Shown here piece after piece: positions 34,801 through 41,646 of a DNA stretch of 64,000 bases (its first letter is position 1; every line of letters starts with the position of its first letter). The stretch lies in NCBI GenBank assembly GCA_964486935.1, contig CAZAPG010000005.1, positions 1 through 64,000 on the forward strand, in the 5' to 3' direction. This DNA is from CAZAPG01 sp964486935. Lineage in GTDB: Bacteria; Chloroflexota; Anaerolineae; 4572-78; J111. The notes beneath the pieces were generated by a model, which had not been told where the DNA came from, did not search any database, and saw nothing but the letters and a program-made list of their open reading frames with translations. A program made the position numbers and the translations under genes.

Positions 34801-35150
34801 TATCTGTTACCCAATCAATGTTAAGCCAACTGGGTTATAAAGTATTAGCCGCCACCAATGGCCGCCATGCCCTGGATATGTATGAGCGTTACAAAGATGA
34901 GATCAACCTAATTTTAACCGATATTACTATGCCAGAGATGGGGGGCGTAGATTTGTGCAAAGCCTTGCGCGCCAAAGATAAATCGGTAAAAGTGGTGGCT
35001 ATGACCGGCTACCCGCTAAAAATGGCCGCCGAAGATTTACTGGCTCAGGGTATTGTGGGCTGGCTGGCAAAACCCCTGAGCATAGAAAAAGTGGCTCAGG
35101 GAATGAGCCAGGCTTTAAGCGCCTCCAGCGCGTTACAATTTATAAATTAG
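31839..35150 (+). CDS. Soluble hybrid histidine kinase: coiled coil-GAF-4xPAS-HisKA-HATPase-receiver
   Basis: This 1103-residue cytosolic sensor kinase has no membrane helix. A coiled coil (12-50, TLRQQISQLESRLKQLEAER) is followed by a GAF domain (about 55-205). Four PAS domains start near residues 225, 350, 475 and 605 (YTLAEVKG, YEQVDHML, YPWEKFKDDW and GVIAVDAQGRI landmarks). The dimerisation domain has the phospho-acceptor His735 in AAGIAHDFNNILT. The ATPase lobe has NLALNAKDAMPGGG, DTGEGI and GRGTGLGLAQVYG. A C-terminal receiver has Asp1028 in LTDITMPEMGG and KPLSIEKV. The type is that of NtrB-like kinases feeding an attached receiver. It is last in the CPSC-receiver-FHA operon. The signals are probably small ligands or redox cues in the cytosol. 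Confidence 0.94.
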   Translation: MVNIKSEKDSSANELTLRQQISQLESRLKQLEAERDQLLTAEREQRALADALCQTGAVLTGNFNNSQVLDSILEQISRVVPHDAASILMAKGNIAYIVRRRSCCKTTCIRTSTIFDIDRIAVLNQVQKSQQPIAVGNAGPADAWIAKFGRDWVKSYAIAPIISKGRFIGFLSVESETPNFFDQTEAKYLKAFADQSALALENAWLYEQARHEIVKHLRALKKERNFVSAVLNTVSALVVVFDSKGRIVRYNRACQQTIGYTLAEVKGRYIWDLFLTPQDVAPVKANFQQLQAGQFPINHTNYWRTRSGSRRLIAWTDTVLLNNNGKVEYIISTGLDITEQQQTEKALKENEKNYRSLTNQLPIGVYRITPAGKLLQANPALAHILGYEQVDHMLQALPGSICHNPFNLHKLLPRNGTDIIENEFQCRTKTGKQIWVRNTGRVIYNGNGQIDYIGGTLEDITQRKLAEEAQRQSEERFKHLISSISDHIYVTETTDNGIPKTIYLSPHVEALTGYPWEKFKDDWRFWLSVVIHPDDRVIAGTQMARAFMGSQSEVEYRLIRADGEIVWVRDSVRVESRSNSKIIYGVVSDITERKRAEEALAAEQKRLAVTLRSINDGVIAVDAQGRIVLANPVARTYLAELTSADFGDILTHLGNCPLADILSRPSESENYREIILEGPPRQIFEVAAQPMDAGRQTNGWVLIIRDVTDKRAFQERVQQQERLAAVGQLAAGIAHDFNNILTCIIGLAELTADAPDVSAKISRDMGRIAEQGRRAAHLTRQILDFGRQSITEKRPLKLDTFLKEIVKLLKRTISEEVQIKLHINPDEYILNADPTQIQQVITNLALNAKDAMPGGGTLRFKLSRLVVRADQATPYPDMSPGEWLSLTVSDTGEGIAPENLSHIFEPFFTTKTLGRGTGLGLAQVYGIIKQHEGHIDVESQLNQGTTFTLYLPALPASKNSLPQKATQAKIPLGHGEVILLVEDNATVLSVTQSMLSQLGYKVLAATNGRHALDMYERYKDEINLILTDITMPEMGGVDLCKALRAKDKSVKVVAMTGYPLKMAAEDLLAQGIVGWLAKPLSIEKVAQGMSQALSASSALQFIN

Positions 35151-35220
35151 TAGGGGCGAGGCTACTCGAATGGATGGTCTCCATACAAATAACCACTGCT
35201 TCAAGTAGCCTCGCCCCTAC
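35150..35220. repeat. 71-bp palindromic repeat (GTAGGGGCGAGGC type)
   Basis: The arms GTAGGGGCGAGGCTACT and AGTAGCCTCGCCCCTAC are perfect complements. They extend to 21 nt with one mismatch, around a 29-nt loop, directly after the hybrid-kinase stop. The GTAGGGGCG...CGCCCCTAC design resembles short dispersed palindromes reported in cyanobacteria. It may also serve as a transcription barrier. Confidence 0.72.
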
Positions 35221-35618
35221 ACCCCTGTCTCTCATTGGGACGCCGGGGCTGCGCTGAATTTTTGGACAGAAATTTAATCGCCAAACCCTTAATAGCCAGA
35301 TAACTTTAAGATTGGGACTTTTTACTCTATATGAAAGGTCTTTAAAATGTGTTAAAATTTAGTTAGAAATTTCATTGTCGGTGATGGGGGATGCGCCGCC
35401 AATGATTCTGTACCTTAACTTGAACGCATTAACAATCGTCAGGCCATTGATTGCATGCATTTTTAGCATGTTAAGTGTGCCTTGTATTAACGCCCTCTTT
35501 TTTTATATGTTTTCTGGGAGGAAGACAACTGTTGCGGAGGGCGTTTGCTTTTATACTATTTTTACGCCTAAAATAAATAACCAGTAACCAGACTCCATCG
35601 TAACCAACCGGAGGAACG
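35221..35618. other. Intergenic leader region upstream of the Ser/Thr kinase
   Basis: About 400 bp without a convincing gene. It is AT-rich. A 9-bp inverted pair, AACGCCCTC at 35489 and GAGGGCGTT at 35537, encloses 39 nt that begin with a T7 run and contain GGGAGGAAG. This may form a structured leader. A weak -10-like TTAAAAT lies near 35354. A 70-codon open frame at 35375 has no ribosome-binding site and an odd composition and is not called. Confidence 0.5.
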
Positions 35619-37592
35619 ATGAAGGACCTACCACAAAATATTGGGCCGTACAAAATTATAAAAAAATTGGGCGAAGGCGGCTTTGCCACAGTTTATCTGG
35701 CCCACCCCAAAGACCAGGACGAAACCCATACAGTTGCCTTAAAAGTACTCAACTCCAAAGAAAATTACGGACGTTTTCTGCGCGAGGTTGAAACTGTAGC
35801 CAAATTAAAGCACCCCAACATCATCCGTATTTTTGATACCGGCGAAGACGAAAATACCCAAACCCCATTCTTTTCAATGGAATACATCCCCAGCGGCACC
35901 CTGTTTGACCGGCTGGAAAACGACAACCGCCTACCCAGGGCCGAAGCGGTAGAGATTATCCGGCAAATTGGGCTGGCCTTAACCTACCCCCACCAGCAGG
36001 GTATCATTCACCGGGATGTCAACCCCAAAAATATTTTATTGGACACCCGCCAAAAACCGCACCGGCCCGTACTGACCGATTTTGGCCTGGTAAAATCATT
36101 AGGCCCGGATGGCGCAAAGCTAACCGAAACCGTGGCCCTGATTGGCACATTTGCCTACTATGCCCCGGAACAATGGAACCGAGAAGATTTAGGCCCCGCC
36201 ACCGATGTTTACGCCCTGGCCATCACCTTTTATGAAATGCTGGCCGGCCAGCGACCCTTTGGCGGAGATGTTTTTAGCCTGAGAGAAAAACACCTTTATG
36301 AGCCGTTGCCGCCGCTCTCAGAAGTGGCGCCAGAGATAGGCCCCTTTTTTGACCAGGTTCTTATCCAGGCTACCGCCAAAAACCCCGGCGACCGTTACCA
36401 AACCGTGGCCAGCTTCATTAAAGATATTGAAGAGGCCAACCAACAGGCCGAGCAGGCCGAACAAGAAGCCCGCCGGGCGCGGGCCATTAAGGCCATAAAA
36501 GAAGCGCAGGCGCGCACCCAAACCAACAGTTATGAACCCGCCCAAATTCTCGATACCATCGAGTCGGCCTTAAAAGATTATCCAGATTATGGCGAAGCGT
36601 TGGCTTTGCGCGGTCAAATAAAACTGGCCCAGCAGCAATATTTAGAAGCGTTGCCAGATTTTGAACGCGCCTACGCGCAACAACCCAATCCGGCCTCTCC
36701 CATAGGGGTAGGCTATTTGCAAAGCCTTAAACAATCGGCCCAAAAGCAGTGGCAGCGGCAAAATACACCGCAGGCGCTTAAACATTACCAGACCCTTCGC
36801 CAAATTTTGGATGAGGGCGAAAGCAAAAACCTTCCCATGCAGCCGTGGCAACAAACCTGGAGCCAATTGGTTCAAAGCCACTACCAGGCCGGAGTTCAAG
36901 CCTTTGATGCAGGCGCGCTTCAAAATACAGAGCAGGCCGTCACTGCCCTTCAAAATCAAATTAGCGCGTTAGCGGCGCTCAACGCCCCCACAGAGCGTCA
37001 ACAATTGCAAAACAAGTTGAGAGCTTTGCAAACAACAAAACACTATCAGGCTGGACTTGCCGCCTACAATTCTGGCCGTCCCGCAGATATAACTCAGGCC
37101 ATCGACACCTTACAACACCATCTCGATACGCTCACCACGCTTGAAGCTCACGACGAGCGTCGAGACCTGCAAAACAAGCTGGCTACATTACAGGCCAAAG
37201 AACAAAAATACGAAGAAATCTTGAGCCTGGTTCAAACCGGGCAATACCCCCAGGCCCTGGCCCAATTGGAGCAAAATTTTATCAGCACCGGCAATTACGA
37301 ATATCAAGATGTAGCCAGGCTATTTTGGCAGCTAATTTATGCCAAAAAACACAACGGTCAGTTACCCGAAGACCCCGCCGCAAATGCGGCATTTCGGCAA
37401 AAAACTACCCGTCAGTTTGAGTTTAACCGGTATCTTATTCCCCTGTCGATGCTGGCGGCGCTCATTACCGGCGGCCTGATTGCGCCTCAGCTTCAAAACC
37501 TGCCGGGGTTAATGGTCATTACTGTTATTGCCTGGACGCTGTTTATTGCCTATTTTGGTTACTACGTTTGGGTTTACTACCTTCAGAAATAG
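35619..37592 (+). CDS. Ser/Thr protein kinase with helical repeats and two C-terminal membrane helices
   Basis: This Hanks-type kinase (657 residues) has a cytosolic N-terminal catalytic domain: GEGGFATVY loop, Lys42 in VALKVL, Glu56, DFG Asp154 and APEQW. The catalytic loop reads HRDVNPKN (131-138), so the usual Lys after HRDx is Asn135. Asp133 is kept, and HRDxxP variants without this Lys exist in active bacterial kinases. Residues about 270-570 are Gln/Ala-rich helices with TPR-like character (ALALRGQIKLAQQQYLEALP, with NTEQAVTALQNQI repeats). The protein ends with two membrane helices (about 600-655), an unusual C-terminal anchor, since PknB-type kinases usually have one central helix. 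GGAGG lies 4-5 nt before the ATG. The beta-propeller gene follows 11 nt later. Confidence 0.93.
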   Translation: MKDLPQNIGPYKIIKKLGEGGFATVYLAHPKDQDETHTVALKVLNSKENYGRFLREVETVAKLKHPNIIRIFDTGEDENTQTPFFSMEYIPSGTLFDRLENDNRLPRAEAVEIIRQIGLALTYPHQQGIIHRDVNPKNILLDTRQKPHRPVLTDFGLVKSLGPDGAKLTETVALIGTFAYYAPEQWNREDLGPATDVYALAITFYEMLAGQRPFGGDVFSLREKHLYEPLPPLSEVAPEIGPFFDQVLIQATAKNPGDRYQTVASFIKDIEEANQQAEQAEQEARRARAIKAIKEAQARTQTNSYEPAQILDTIESALKDYPDYGEALALRGQIKLAQQQYLEALPDFERAYAQQPNPASPIGVGYLQSLKQSAQKQWQRQNTPQALKHYQTLRQILDEGESKNLPMQPWQQTWSQLVQSHYQAGVQAFDAGALQNTEQAVTALQNQISALAALNAPTERQQLQNKLRALQTTKHYQAGLAAYNSGRPADITQAIDTLQHHLDTLTTLEAHDERRDLQNKLATLQAKEQKYEEILSLVQTGQYPQALAQLEQNFISTGNYEYQDVARLFWQLIYAKKHNGQLPEDPAANAAFRQKTTRQFEFNRYLIPLSMLAALITGGLIAPQLQNLPGLMVITVIAWTLFIAYFGYYVWVYYLQK

Positions 37593-37603
37593 ATAAGGCG
37601 ACC

Positions 37604-38881
37604 ATGCTAAAGAAAGAATTTCTCCCCTTAGCTCTTTTTGTTCTGCTGGTTATTTGGCTAACAGGAAGCGCTATTGCCAGAATGACCGGCTCAACCCAAA
37701 ATTCTGACACCCCCCCACCCGTGGCAACGCCCGCCCTACTGCTAGATACAGCAACCCCCACCCGCACCCCACCTCCCCCGTCAGCCACCCATACCCCCAC
37801 AGTTACAGTGACTCCTACCCGGCAAAGCACCCAGTTAGCTACCCAAACGCCCACCCCTTCTGCTACCCCTACCCAACCCCCAACCCGTACGCCCGCCGCC
37901 GCCGATTCCAGACCATCGCCAACCTCACCCCCAACCCGAACGCCTTCGCCAACGCCCGTGCCCCCGCCGGTTGTTATATCTCGACGCACCTCGGATACCG
38001 TCATCTTTGTCCAAACCCAGGATGCCAGCCAAAAACATACCCTCTGGTGCATAGAGCGCAACAGCGATACTAACGCCATTCTGTTTCACCCACATGCCGC
38101 CGCCCCAACCTGGACCGTCGATGGTAAAAGTATTGCCTTTTTTGGCGAAGAGGGCATTAGCGAGTTAGGCCCCCCCTACAAAACCGGCATCTGGGTTGTG
38201 GATTACGGCTCAAACTGCCAGGCTCTAAACCCCCGGCTGCTGGTAGAAGTTGACCACGTGCAAAATATGGCCTGGTCTCCCGATGGCACCAAACTTGCCT
38301 TTGAGGTCAACCGCGACCCCGCCGTTGAAGACTCACTAGTGCGGGTTGTTGACGCGGGCGACGGCGGCGATGTAGTTGACCCCGACAGTGACAAACGCAT
38401 TCCGGTGGGAATTTTTGGCAAGCATCCCGCCTGGAGCCCTGATGGGCAAAAATTGATTGTCAACACCTGTGTTGATGCCAATTGCGGCCTGTGGCAATTT
38501 AATTTTTTGGGAGAACGAGAAAAACAGCTCACCTTTAACGATACCGACAGCTACCCCGCGCTGGCTAATATAAATGGAGACGACTATCTGGCCTTTTCCA
38601 GAAAACAAGGCCCCAACCAGGATATTTACCTGCTGCGTCTGGGCGACGAAGCCCCCCAGCCGCTAACCAACCGCAATGATATTGATACCACCCCCATATT
38701 TAGCCCCAACGGCCAGGAAATTTATATCTATACCAACTCCGAAGGGGGTGGCGAACATTGGCGGATTGAAACCATCCCTTTGAGCGGCCCGTTTAGCAGC
38801 CAGGCCGTTGTCACCGGCATCGGCGAGAGCAAATTGCAGGGGTTGGCGCGTCCCGCAATAGGGCAACTCGACAGCCCATAA
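37604..38881 (+). CDS. Exported beta-propeller (TolB/PD40-like) protein with Thr/Pro-rich stalk
   Basis: This is a 425-residue protein. An N-terminal hydrophobic helix (MLKKEFLPLALFVLLVIWLT) serves as signal or anchor. A stalk of about 95 residues rich in Thr and Pro follows (short TPTPS- and TRTPP-like repeats). The C-terminal part has PD40/WD40-like blades with WTVDGKSIAFFG, WSPDGTKLAFE, WSPDGQKLIV and FSPNGQEIYIYT. Such propellers bind proteins or ligands outside the membrane. The ATG at 37604 is chosen because AAGG lies 5 nt before it and the hydrophobic helix begins there. An upstream TTG overlapping the kinase gene is less likely. It is co-transcribed with the kinase and may be its external sensor partner. 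Confidence 0.84.
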   Translation: MLKKEFLPLALFVLLVIWLTGSAIARMTGSTQNSDTPPPVATPALLLDTATPTRTPPPPSATHTPTVTVTPTRQSTQLATQTPTPSATPTQPPTRTPAAADSRPSPTSPPTRTPSPTPVPPPVVISRRTSDTVIFVQTQDASQKHTLWCIERNSDTNAILFHPHAAAPTWTVDGKSIAFFGEEGISELGPPYKTGIWVVDYGSNCQALNPRLLVEVDHVQNMAWSPDGTKLAFEVNRDPAVEDSLVRVVDAGDGGDVVDPDSDKRIPVGIFGKHPAWSPDGQKLIVNTCVDANCGLWQFNFLGEREKQLTFNDTDSYPALANINGDDYLAFSRKQGPNQDIYLLRLGDEAPQPLTNRNDIDTTPIFSPNGQEIYIYTNSEGGGEHWRIETIPLSGPFSSQAVVTGIGESKLQGLARPAIGQLDSP

Positions 38882-38895
38882 TTCAGCCTTAATCG

Positions 38896-38924
38896 TTGAC
38901 AATTGCCCATAAGTGGGGTAATAT
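38896..38924 (+). promoter_or_regulatory. Strong promoter of the bactofilin gene
   Basis: TTGACA, 17 nt, TAATAT. The predicted transcript starts near 38931, which rules out the upstream ATG at 38903 and supports the GTG start at 38969. Confidence 0.82.
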
Positions 38925-38968
38925 TGAAACCCTTGCCCGCTGCGCTAAATTTATTTCAGGAGGCAAAC

Positions 38969-39421
38969 GTGCTGGGTAAAGGCAAAACCCCACCCATCGA
39001 CAAAATTGAAACCGTTATTGGCCCCCATACCAATTTTAAAGGGACCCTGGTTTGCGATGGCAGCGTGCGTATTGACGGCGTGTGTGAAGAGGGCCTAATT
39101 AAAACTGTTGGCAACATTGTGGTTGGTCCCGAAGCCAAAGTGGGCGCAGATTTGATGGCCGAAAATGTTTCGGTGAGCGGTTCTGTTACCGGCAAAATTA
39201 CAACCACCGGCCGGTTAGAGATTCTAAGCACCGGCAAAGTATGGGGCGATGTAAACGTGGGCAGCTTTTTGCTGGATGAAGAAGGCTACTTTAAAGGCAA
39301 ACTCACCATGAGAGACGGCCCCGAACCCCCAACTTTTGGGATACCTGCTCAACAAACATCTCAACCGGCATCCGCCTCTCAACCCGAATCCCCGGCTGTA
39401 GCCGAAGAAAAAACTAACTAA
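38969..39421 (+). CDS. Bactofilin (polymer-forming cytoskeletal protein)
   Basis: Bactofilins form membrane-associated filaments by stacking short beta-helix subunits and act in cell shape, polarity and wall growth. The 150 residues contain the central repeat region with regularly spaced Gly and short strands: IETVIGPHTNFKGTLVCDGS, VRIDGVCEEG, NIVVGPEAKVGADL, VSVSGSVTGKI, LEILSTGKVWGDV and EEGYFKGKL. Flexible Pro/Ser-rich tails flank it. The start is a GTG with AGGAGG 5 nt upstream, after its own promoter. It follows the kinase and propeller genes. In other bacteria bactofilins localise signalling or wall enzymes, so a scaffold role is plausible but unproven. Confidence 0.92.
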   Translation: MLGKGKTPPIDKIETVIGPHTNFKGTLVCDGSVRIDGVCEEGLIKTVGNIVVGPEAKVGADLMAENVSVSGSVTGKITTTGRLEILSTGKVWGDVNVGSFLLDEEGYFKGKLTMRDGPEPPTFGIPAQQTSQPASASQPESPAVAEEKTN

Positions 39422-39454
39422 ACCGGTGTTGGGCAGCACAATATCACTGCCGCC

Positions 39455-39490
39455 AAAAAGCTCATCCTTAACCAGGGTTGAGCTTTTTTT
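39455..39490 (+). terminator. Terminator of the bactofilin gene
   Basis: AAAAAGCTCA pairs with TGAGCTTTTT, and an inner CCT/AGG pair extends the stem. A run of seven T follows. Confidence 0.85.
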
Positions 39491-39574
39491 ATCCCAGCAG
39501 GCACGCCGCCCGCCGATAAATGAAAATCACGTTCCATGCCCCGTAGTGCGTAGCTCAATCAGTTTGGAGAAACG

Positions 39575-39812
39575 CTATTTTCAGAGGGGTTCGCCCGTCC
39601 CTGACGCCTTCGGCAGCAACGCGAATGAAAATGCAGCAAAGTCGCAGGTCGCAAAGCCGCATAATCTTTTTTCGGTGGTCGGCGGTCGTATTTTCGAGGG
39701 AGTGTGACCGAGCCTACAGCGCAGCGCCGAGAATGAAAAAAGGAGCGCCAAAGCAAAGCTTTGGTAGGTGAAAGCATTGCTTTCGCACTCCTGAACCTAT
39801 TTTCAGAGGAGG
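39575..39812 (+). repeat. Tandem interspersed-repeat copies with twin hairpins before hutH
   Basis: Three related starts are seen. CTATTTTCAGAGGGG at 39575 is followed by CGCCTTCGGCAGCAACGCG and AATGAAAATG. GTATTTTCGAGGGAGTGTGAC at 39688 leads to GAATGAAAAAAGGAG. CTATTTTCAGAGGAGG at 39797 is itself the ribosome-binding site of hutH. A twin-hairpin unit sits at 39741-39792 (CCAAAGCAAAGCTTTGG and GAAAGCATTGCTTTC between AGGAG and CTCCT). This 396-bp gap (39422-39817) holds no other gene. Confidence 0.75.
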
Positions 39813-39817
39813 ACTCA

Positions 39818-41392
39818 TTGAACCCAATAATTCTCAACGGCGAGAGTTTAACCCTGAACCAGGTGGTAACGGTGGCTTTTGGGCAGCCCGGCGCGCCCCG
39901 CGTGGTTCTTGACGATAATGCCAAAACGCAAGTCAACCGCGCCGCCCAGGCCGTGCAGCAACTACTGGCTCGCGGCGAAGTAGCCTACGGCATCACCACC
40001 GGCTTTGGCGCATTCAAAAATCGCGTAATCCCTCTGGACCAGGTGGCTCAATTGCAGCGCAACATTATAATTAGCCACTCCGTTGGGGTGGGCGAGCCAT
40101 TCGATACCCCAACTACCCGCGCCATCATGCTTATCCGGGCCAACACCCTGGCCCGGGGTCACTCCGGCATTCGGCTGGAAACTCTGCAACTCCTGCTCGA
40201 TATGCTGAATGTGGGCGTCCACCCTGTTATTCCCCAAAAAGGCTCGCTGGGCGCCAGCGGCGATCTGGCCCCGCTGGCCCACATGAGCCTGGTGCTGATT
40301 GGCGAAGGCGAGGCCAACTTTCAGGGGCAGCGGCTTTCCGGCATCGAAGCCCTGAACCGGGCCAACCTTCAACCCGTCACTCTGGCCGCCAAAGAAGGGC
40401 TGGCCCTCACTAACAGCACCGCCGTTATGTGCGCCCTGGGCGCGCTGGAAACCTACCACGCCCGCATGCTTAGCCGCGTAGCCGATATTGCCGGTTGCTT
40501 AAGCCTAGAAGCCCTGCACGGCACGCCCCTGGCCTTTGATGAGCGCATTCACCGGCTGCGGCCCTATCCGCGCCAGCTAAACTGCGCCGCCTATTTGCGC
40601 CACCTGCTGGCCGGCAGCGATTTTACCCGTCACCACGACCCCTACAATGTGCAAGATGCCTACACCCTGCGCTGCATTCCCCAGGTACACGGGGCCGTGC
40701 GCGATGCCATTGCCTACGCCCGCTGGGCCATTGAAATTGAGCTAAACTCCGTAACCGATAACCCCCTCATTTTTATTGACGACCAGACCCAAGAAATCAC
40801 CGTACTCTCCGGCGGCAACTTTCACGGCGAGCCGCTGGCCATTGCCATGGATTATCTGGCCATGGCCATGACCGAGCTGGGCAACATCTCTGAGCGCCGC
40901 ATTATGCGCCTGACCGATGAAGCCAGCAATGCCCACGTGCTGCCCGCTTTTTTGACTCGTCACGGCGGCCTCAACTCTGGCTTTATGATTACCCAATACA
41001 CCGCCGCCGCCCTGGCCACCGAAAACAAGGTGCTGGCTCATCCGGCCAGCGTTGATACTATCCCCACTTCGGCCAATGTAGAAGACCATGTGAGCATGGG
41101 CTGCACCGCCGCGCTGCAAACCCGGCAAGTCAACCAGAATGTCGAACTGATTTTAGCCATTGAATTGATGGCCGCCGCCCAGGGCATTGATTTTAGAAAA
41201 AGCGACCTGGGCCAGGCTGCCAAATTGGGGCAAGGCACCCAACCCGCTTACGACTTGATTAGAAAGCATGTGCCATTTTTAGAAAATGATGCTATCATGT
41301 ATCCGTATATTGAAGCCATCAGGCAACTGATTGCCAACCGGGAACTGGTGGTGGCTGTTAACCGGCAGGTTCAAGATGTTTGGGATATTTGA
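39818..41392 (+). CDS. hutH: Histidine ammonia-lyase (MIO-dependent aromatic ammonia-lyase family)
   Basis: This enzyme deaminates histidine to urocanate, or a close relative acts on another aromatic amino acid. The cofactor-forming Ala146-Ser147-Gly148 lies in GSLGASGDLAPLAH and cyclises to MIO. Active-site segments are present: GITTGFGAF, SHSVGVGEPF, VQDAYTLRCIPQVHG and SVDTIPTSANVEDHVSMG. Two deviations from usual HutH are noted: NST instead of NGT in LALTNSTAVM, and NVED instead of NQED. The Glu and Asn ligands are retained. Length is 524 residues against about 510. The TTG start at 39818 has AGAGGAGG 5 nt upstream. No hutU, hutI or hutF is nearby, so catabolism of histidine is not supported by context. 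Confidence 0.88.
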   Translation: MNPIILNGESLTLNQVVTVAFGQPGAPRVVLDDNAKTQVNRAAQAVQQLLARGEVAYGITTGFGAFKNRVIPLDQVAQLQRNIIISHSVGVGEPFDTPTTRAIMLIRANTLARGHSGIRLETLQLLLDMLNVGVHPVIPQKGSLGASGDLAPLAHMSLVLIGEGEANFQGQRLSGIEALNRANLQPVTLAAKEGLALTNSTAVMCALGALETYHARMLSRVADIAGCLSLEALHGTPLAFDERIHRLRPYPRQLNCAAYLRHLLAGSDFTRHHDPYNVQDAYTLRCIPQVHGAVRDAIAYARWAIEIELNSVTDNPLIFIDDQTQEITVLSGGNFHGEPLAIAMDYLAMAMTELGNISERRIMRLTDEASNAHVLPAFLTRHGGLNSGFMITQYTAAALATENKVLAHPASVDTIPTSANVEDHVSMGCTAALQTRQVNQNVELILAIELMAAAQGIDFRKSDLGQAAKLGQGTQPAYDLIRKHVPFLENDAIMYPYIEAIRQLIANRELVVAVNRQVQDVWDI

Positions 41393-41460
41393 ACGCCGGT
41401 TGGCAAAAAGGGCTGAAAGTTCAACCTACCCCAACCTATCGCTAACACAACTCCCTTCTC

Positions 41461-41640
41461 AATATTCAGAGGAGGGTTGCCTGTGCCCTGAAAGGGTAGG
41501 GAGGGGTTATTTTTAGGGAGTGTGACAGCTCCTGCGCCTTTGGCAGCTACAAGGAATGAGAAACTACAGTTTCACCTGCACTGCGCGCAGGCGCAAGTGT
41601 TCATTCCGTCACTACTCCGCCGCCATTATTTTCAGAGGAG
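41461..41640 (+). repeat. Interspersed-repeat copies between hutH and cvpA
   Basis: AATATTCAGAGGAGG at 41461, TTATTTTTAGGGAGTGTGAC at 41507 followed by TGCGCCTTTGGCAGCTACA and GGAATGA, and TTATTTTCAGAGGAG at 41626, which is the cvpA ribosome-binding site. Between them are the paired hairpins GAAACTACAGTTTC and CCTGCACTGCGCGCAGG inside GGAATGA/TCATTCC. The whole gap of 254 bp is made of this material. Confidence 0.72.
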
Positions 41641-41646
41641 TTGACC

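Noticed and set aside
35375..35587. 70-codon open frame upstream of the Ser/Thr kinase
   Set aside because: No ribosome-binding site, odd composition, and it overlaps a likely structured leader.
35749..36035. Ser/Thr kinase as a pseudokinase because of HRDVNPKN
   Set aside because: The catalytic Asp, VALK Lys, Glu and DFG are all kept, and loop variants without the Lys are known in active bacterial kinases.
39575..41640. CRISPR array
   Set aside because: Repeats are few, diverged and unevenly spaced. There are no uniform spacers and no cas genes.
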